DNA from: Numida meleagris | Lineage: Eukaryota > Chordata > Aves > Galliformes > Numididae | DNA: 64,000 nt | NCBI RefSeq assembly: GCF_002078875.1 | Contig: NC_034412.1 | Coordinates: 15,664,238 to 15,728,237, forward strand | Direction: 5' to 3' | In this document: positions 61,501 to 64,000 of the stretch, piece after piece | Layout of the letters: each line of letters starts with the position of its first letter | How positions within the stretch are numbered: the first letter of the stretch is position 1 | Notes under the pieces: generated by a model | What the model saw: only the letters and a program-made list of their open reading frames with translations | Database searches by the model: none | What the model was told of the DNA's origin: nothing | Program-made: the position numbers and the translations under genes

Positions 61501-64000
61501 ATTTCATTTAGAAGTGATTTATTTCTATCATGACTATATCTCTCCTATGACAACTGAGACATTTGCAGCTATGCAAGATGAGCATCGACACTAAAAGCAC
61601 AGGATGATTTAAGAGAAATGGCAGCTTCACTGACTTGCAATAGTAAGGAACTGTGTATTTTAAGAAAGAGGACAACCTAGACAAGCACATAGCTGCATGG
61701 TTCTAATTTATCATGAGGAACTTACAGGCATTTATAGGAAGTCATATGTGCATGACAGAACAGTACGTGAGAACAGTTTTTGTATCTTGAATGTGAACAA
61801 CACTAATTATTGCTCTCTGTGGATATTTGATATTCATTCAAACCATCCACATGAACAGAGCTAACAAGAATGGAACTTGAGCTTGAGAGCATTGACTGTG
61901 CAGCAGTGGGAAGAAATTGATCTCTGTGGACTTGGAAATCTCAATGGATTCTTCTACTCAATGTGTTTAGTTTCAAGAAAACACCCCCTTAGTAATGAGC
62001 AGTAGGACACATAGCTGTTCAATAGTCAACCAATTAATTGAGATTGCTTAGCTTTGTAATTTTTGCGGATGGAGTTTACCACTTGGTTATTAGGTGAATT
62101 CAGGAATTCCTTTGGGTTTGTCACACTTTGCTCTTGTGTGTTATCTCATCAGTCTGACTACGCTTCCTCAGCTGTAGACTCAAGGTTCAAGTGGGAGTCT
62201 AGCCTCACTGTTAGGTTTTTTCCTCCTTTTCCATACAAATATTACCTTTGCAATCTTTATGTACTAAAAGCTGCATAGTCACGTTCCTCATCAGGTTGTT
62301 TGGATACTGTACATCTGATCACCTCATATTTTTGTTGAGGCTTGGCAGTGTTAAAGGATCCAACTCTTCATTGCACAATTTAAGTCTGGGGTAACTCTCC
62401 TGAAGACAGATGTGTTCCCTGCTGAGAAAATAGTGACGAAGATGCCCTGCTGCACTAATGACTCTCCTTTTGCTGCCCTGCCATCCACAGTCCAGCCAGC
62501 TTCTATGTAACTTGCTACTGCCTGTAACCTTAGGGCCTGACAATCTCAGAGAAGCTACTTTGAACTCACTTCTGACTTTTTTGCTTTATTCTCAAGTTGT
62601 CATTCATTTACGCACTGTTTGTTGACTAAGATCTGACCTTGAGAAAATAGAGAAGAGGGACAGAAATAGGGAATCAGTCAGAAAAGATGGGCAAGAGGAA
62701 GCCTGCCAATGTAATCACTACAGTAGGACTTGAGAAAAGAACATCAAGGAAAAATCTGGTTTCTTAGGAGGCTCCTCTGCAGCTCAAAAGAAGTTGTAGT
62801 TAAAATCCAGCCTTCAATTTTGAAAACAGGGAGGCTGAGGGTAGAGTGACTCTCGTTCCATATCACTGAGGATGAGAATGGCCCACAGGCTGCAGGTTAG
62901 GCAGAGTCGGCCATCAGCCCGATTCATCTAGCTGGACTTCTGACACCCTCTTTTCCACACGTGTTTTGGACACAAACATGGTGCAAATCAGGTGGAATGT
63001 TTCAGGAGCTTGATTCCCGCATCCTTCTTTCTTGAGGCTTTTAGGGCCCATTCTTTATCGTTTGTCCCCAAGAGCTCTTGAGATGTCTACCACTAATCTA
63101 TAATTCTTGCAGATTTTTCCTGGCCTGGGCTGGTATATCTTTATGTATATGTGCTTCCCAAGACTAACTTTCCTTTTTCTTCTTTTGATGTAGGTCACAG
63201 CATTTTAACAAATGAATTGTATTCTTGCAATTGCTATTTCTTATGTAAAGTTTATACCTTTATGTGACATTCGTTTGAATTCTCATTTTGTTTCTAGTCA
63301 TAATGTTCATGCTTGCCTAATTAACTGCTATTTTCCTGCTGGAACATAATATCATCTCAGCAAAGTAATTGGATTGGCTGATGATCTGTGACACATGATT
63401 TCTTGTTTTTGTTTTGTCATTTTTCTTTTGGAGGGTGTAACTTTGTTCCAGGTCTGACAGCAGACCAAAACTTGAGCATGGTTAGTAAGAAACACTGTGT
63501 CTGCAGAAGACGAGCATGGCATTGCAGGGGTCTGGAGCTCCCAGTGGGATGCGGCTTTGAAAAATGTTCAGCATCTATTGTGCGTTTGAGTTTACCTTTA
63601 TGACAGCTGTGAAAACAGCTGGTGTTTTTCTTCCCATATTTTTTTTCTTTCCCCTTCAAAATGTGAATCGAGCCCTAAATGTTTTATTTAATGAAATCTA
63701 ATTAGTCTGGCTGAATGCATATCCTTCATTTTATTGAAAATAAAAATAGAAAGCACATTTTCTCACATAATTACTATCTCATGAGTTGCTGTTTCTTTCA
63801 TAACCTGGGTACGCTTTCTTCTATGTTTCTTTGCCCTAATTCTTCTTTATGTCTAAGCTGGACTTGAGACAGGGCTGAAGGTGACGGGAGAAGCTTGTGC
63901 AGATGCTGAAACTTGGTTCTCAAGGCACATTAGAACCAGCACAACTCAAAGCTTCCTATAAACCAGAGGAGGTAGCCTAAAGAGCTCAAGTGCACTGAAC
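58546..64000. other. T-rich sequence to the window end, no gene seen
   Basis: Intron-like sequence with a G10 run at about 59211-59220 and T-runs near 59113-59125 and 60030. The frame at 60782-60982 (66 codons) follows a fair acceptor, but a stop codon sits immediately after that acceptor in the same frame, so I reject it. I see no repeat family or RNA gene here. Confidence 0.45.

Overview
This window reads as nuclear DNA from a bird, most likely a galliform such as chicken. The main evidence is two retrotransposon copies of the CR1 clade, the dominant LINE of birds and other reptiles. One is about 3.5 kb long and still carries recognisable ORF1 (esterase), endonuclease and reverse-transcriptase blocks. 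The rest is AT-rich, low-CpG, repeat-poor sequence typical of long avian introns and intergenic DNA. There is no sign of bacterial, viral or organellar gene organisation. Almost all open frames of 60-157 codons are chance openings with no splice sites or recognisable protein.

Layout. 1-23 kb holds one convincing coding exon on the minus strand (15346-15588, 81 codons' worth, good splice sites at both ends) in otherwise unique intron-like sequence. A striking pair of adjacent hairpins lies at 8878-8960. At 23.3-23.5 kb there is a compact CpG island with a possible first exon on the same (minus) strand, so a minus-strand gene with a promoter here and a coding exon about 8 kb downstream is the simplest reading. 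From 23.5 to 46.4 kb I see no supportable gene. A long CR1 copy (minus strand) occupies 46473-49945. At about 53.64-53.70 kb the plus strand switches abruptly from AC-rich to GT-rich, and good splice-donor sequences point away from the switch on both sides. This looks like a divergent promoter lacking a CpG island, though an inversion or assembly joint is possible. A weak candidate start exon follows on the plus strand at 54257-54320. The remaining 9.7 kb is T-rich intron-like sequence with a second, short CR1 copy (54929-55344, plus strand).

The least explained material is a three-copy interspersed repeat (about 11.0, 43.4 and 58.1 kb). It looks like a solo LTR and contains a short inverted repeat whose two arms have changed together between copies. 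I found no undescribed multi-gene system. The observations most worth checking are the two hairpins, the repeat family with covarying arms, and the composition switch near 53.67 kb.
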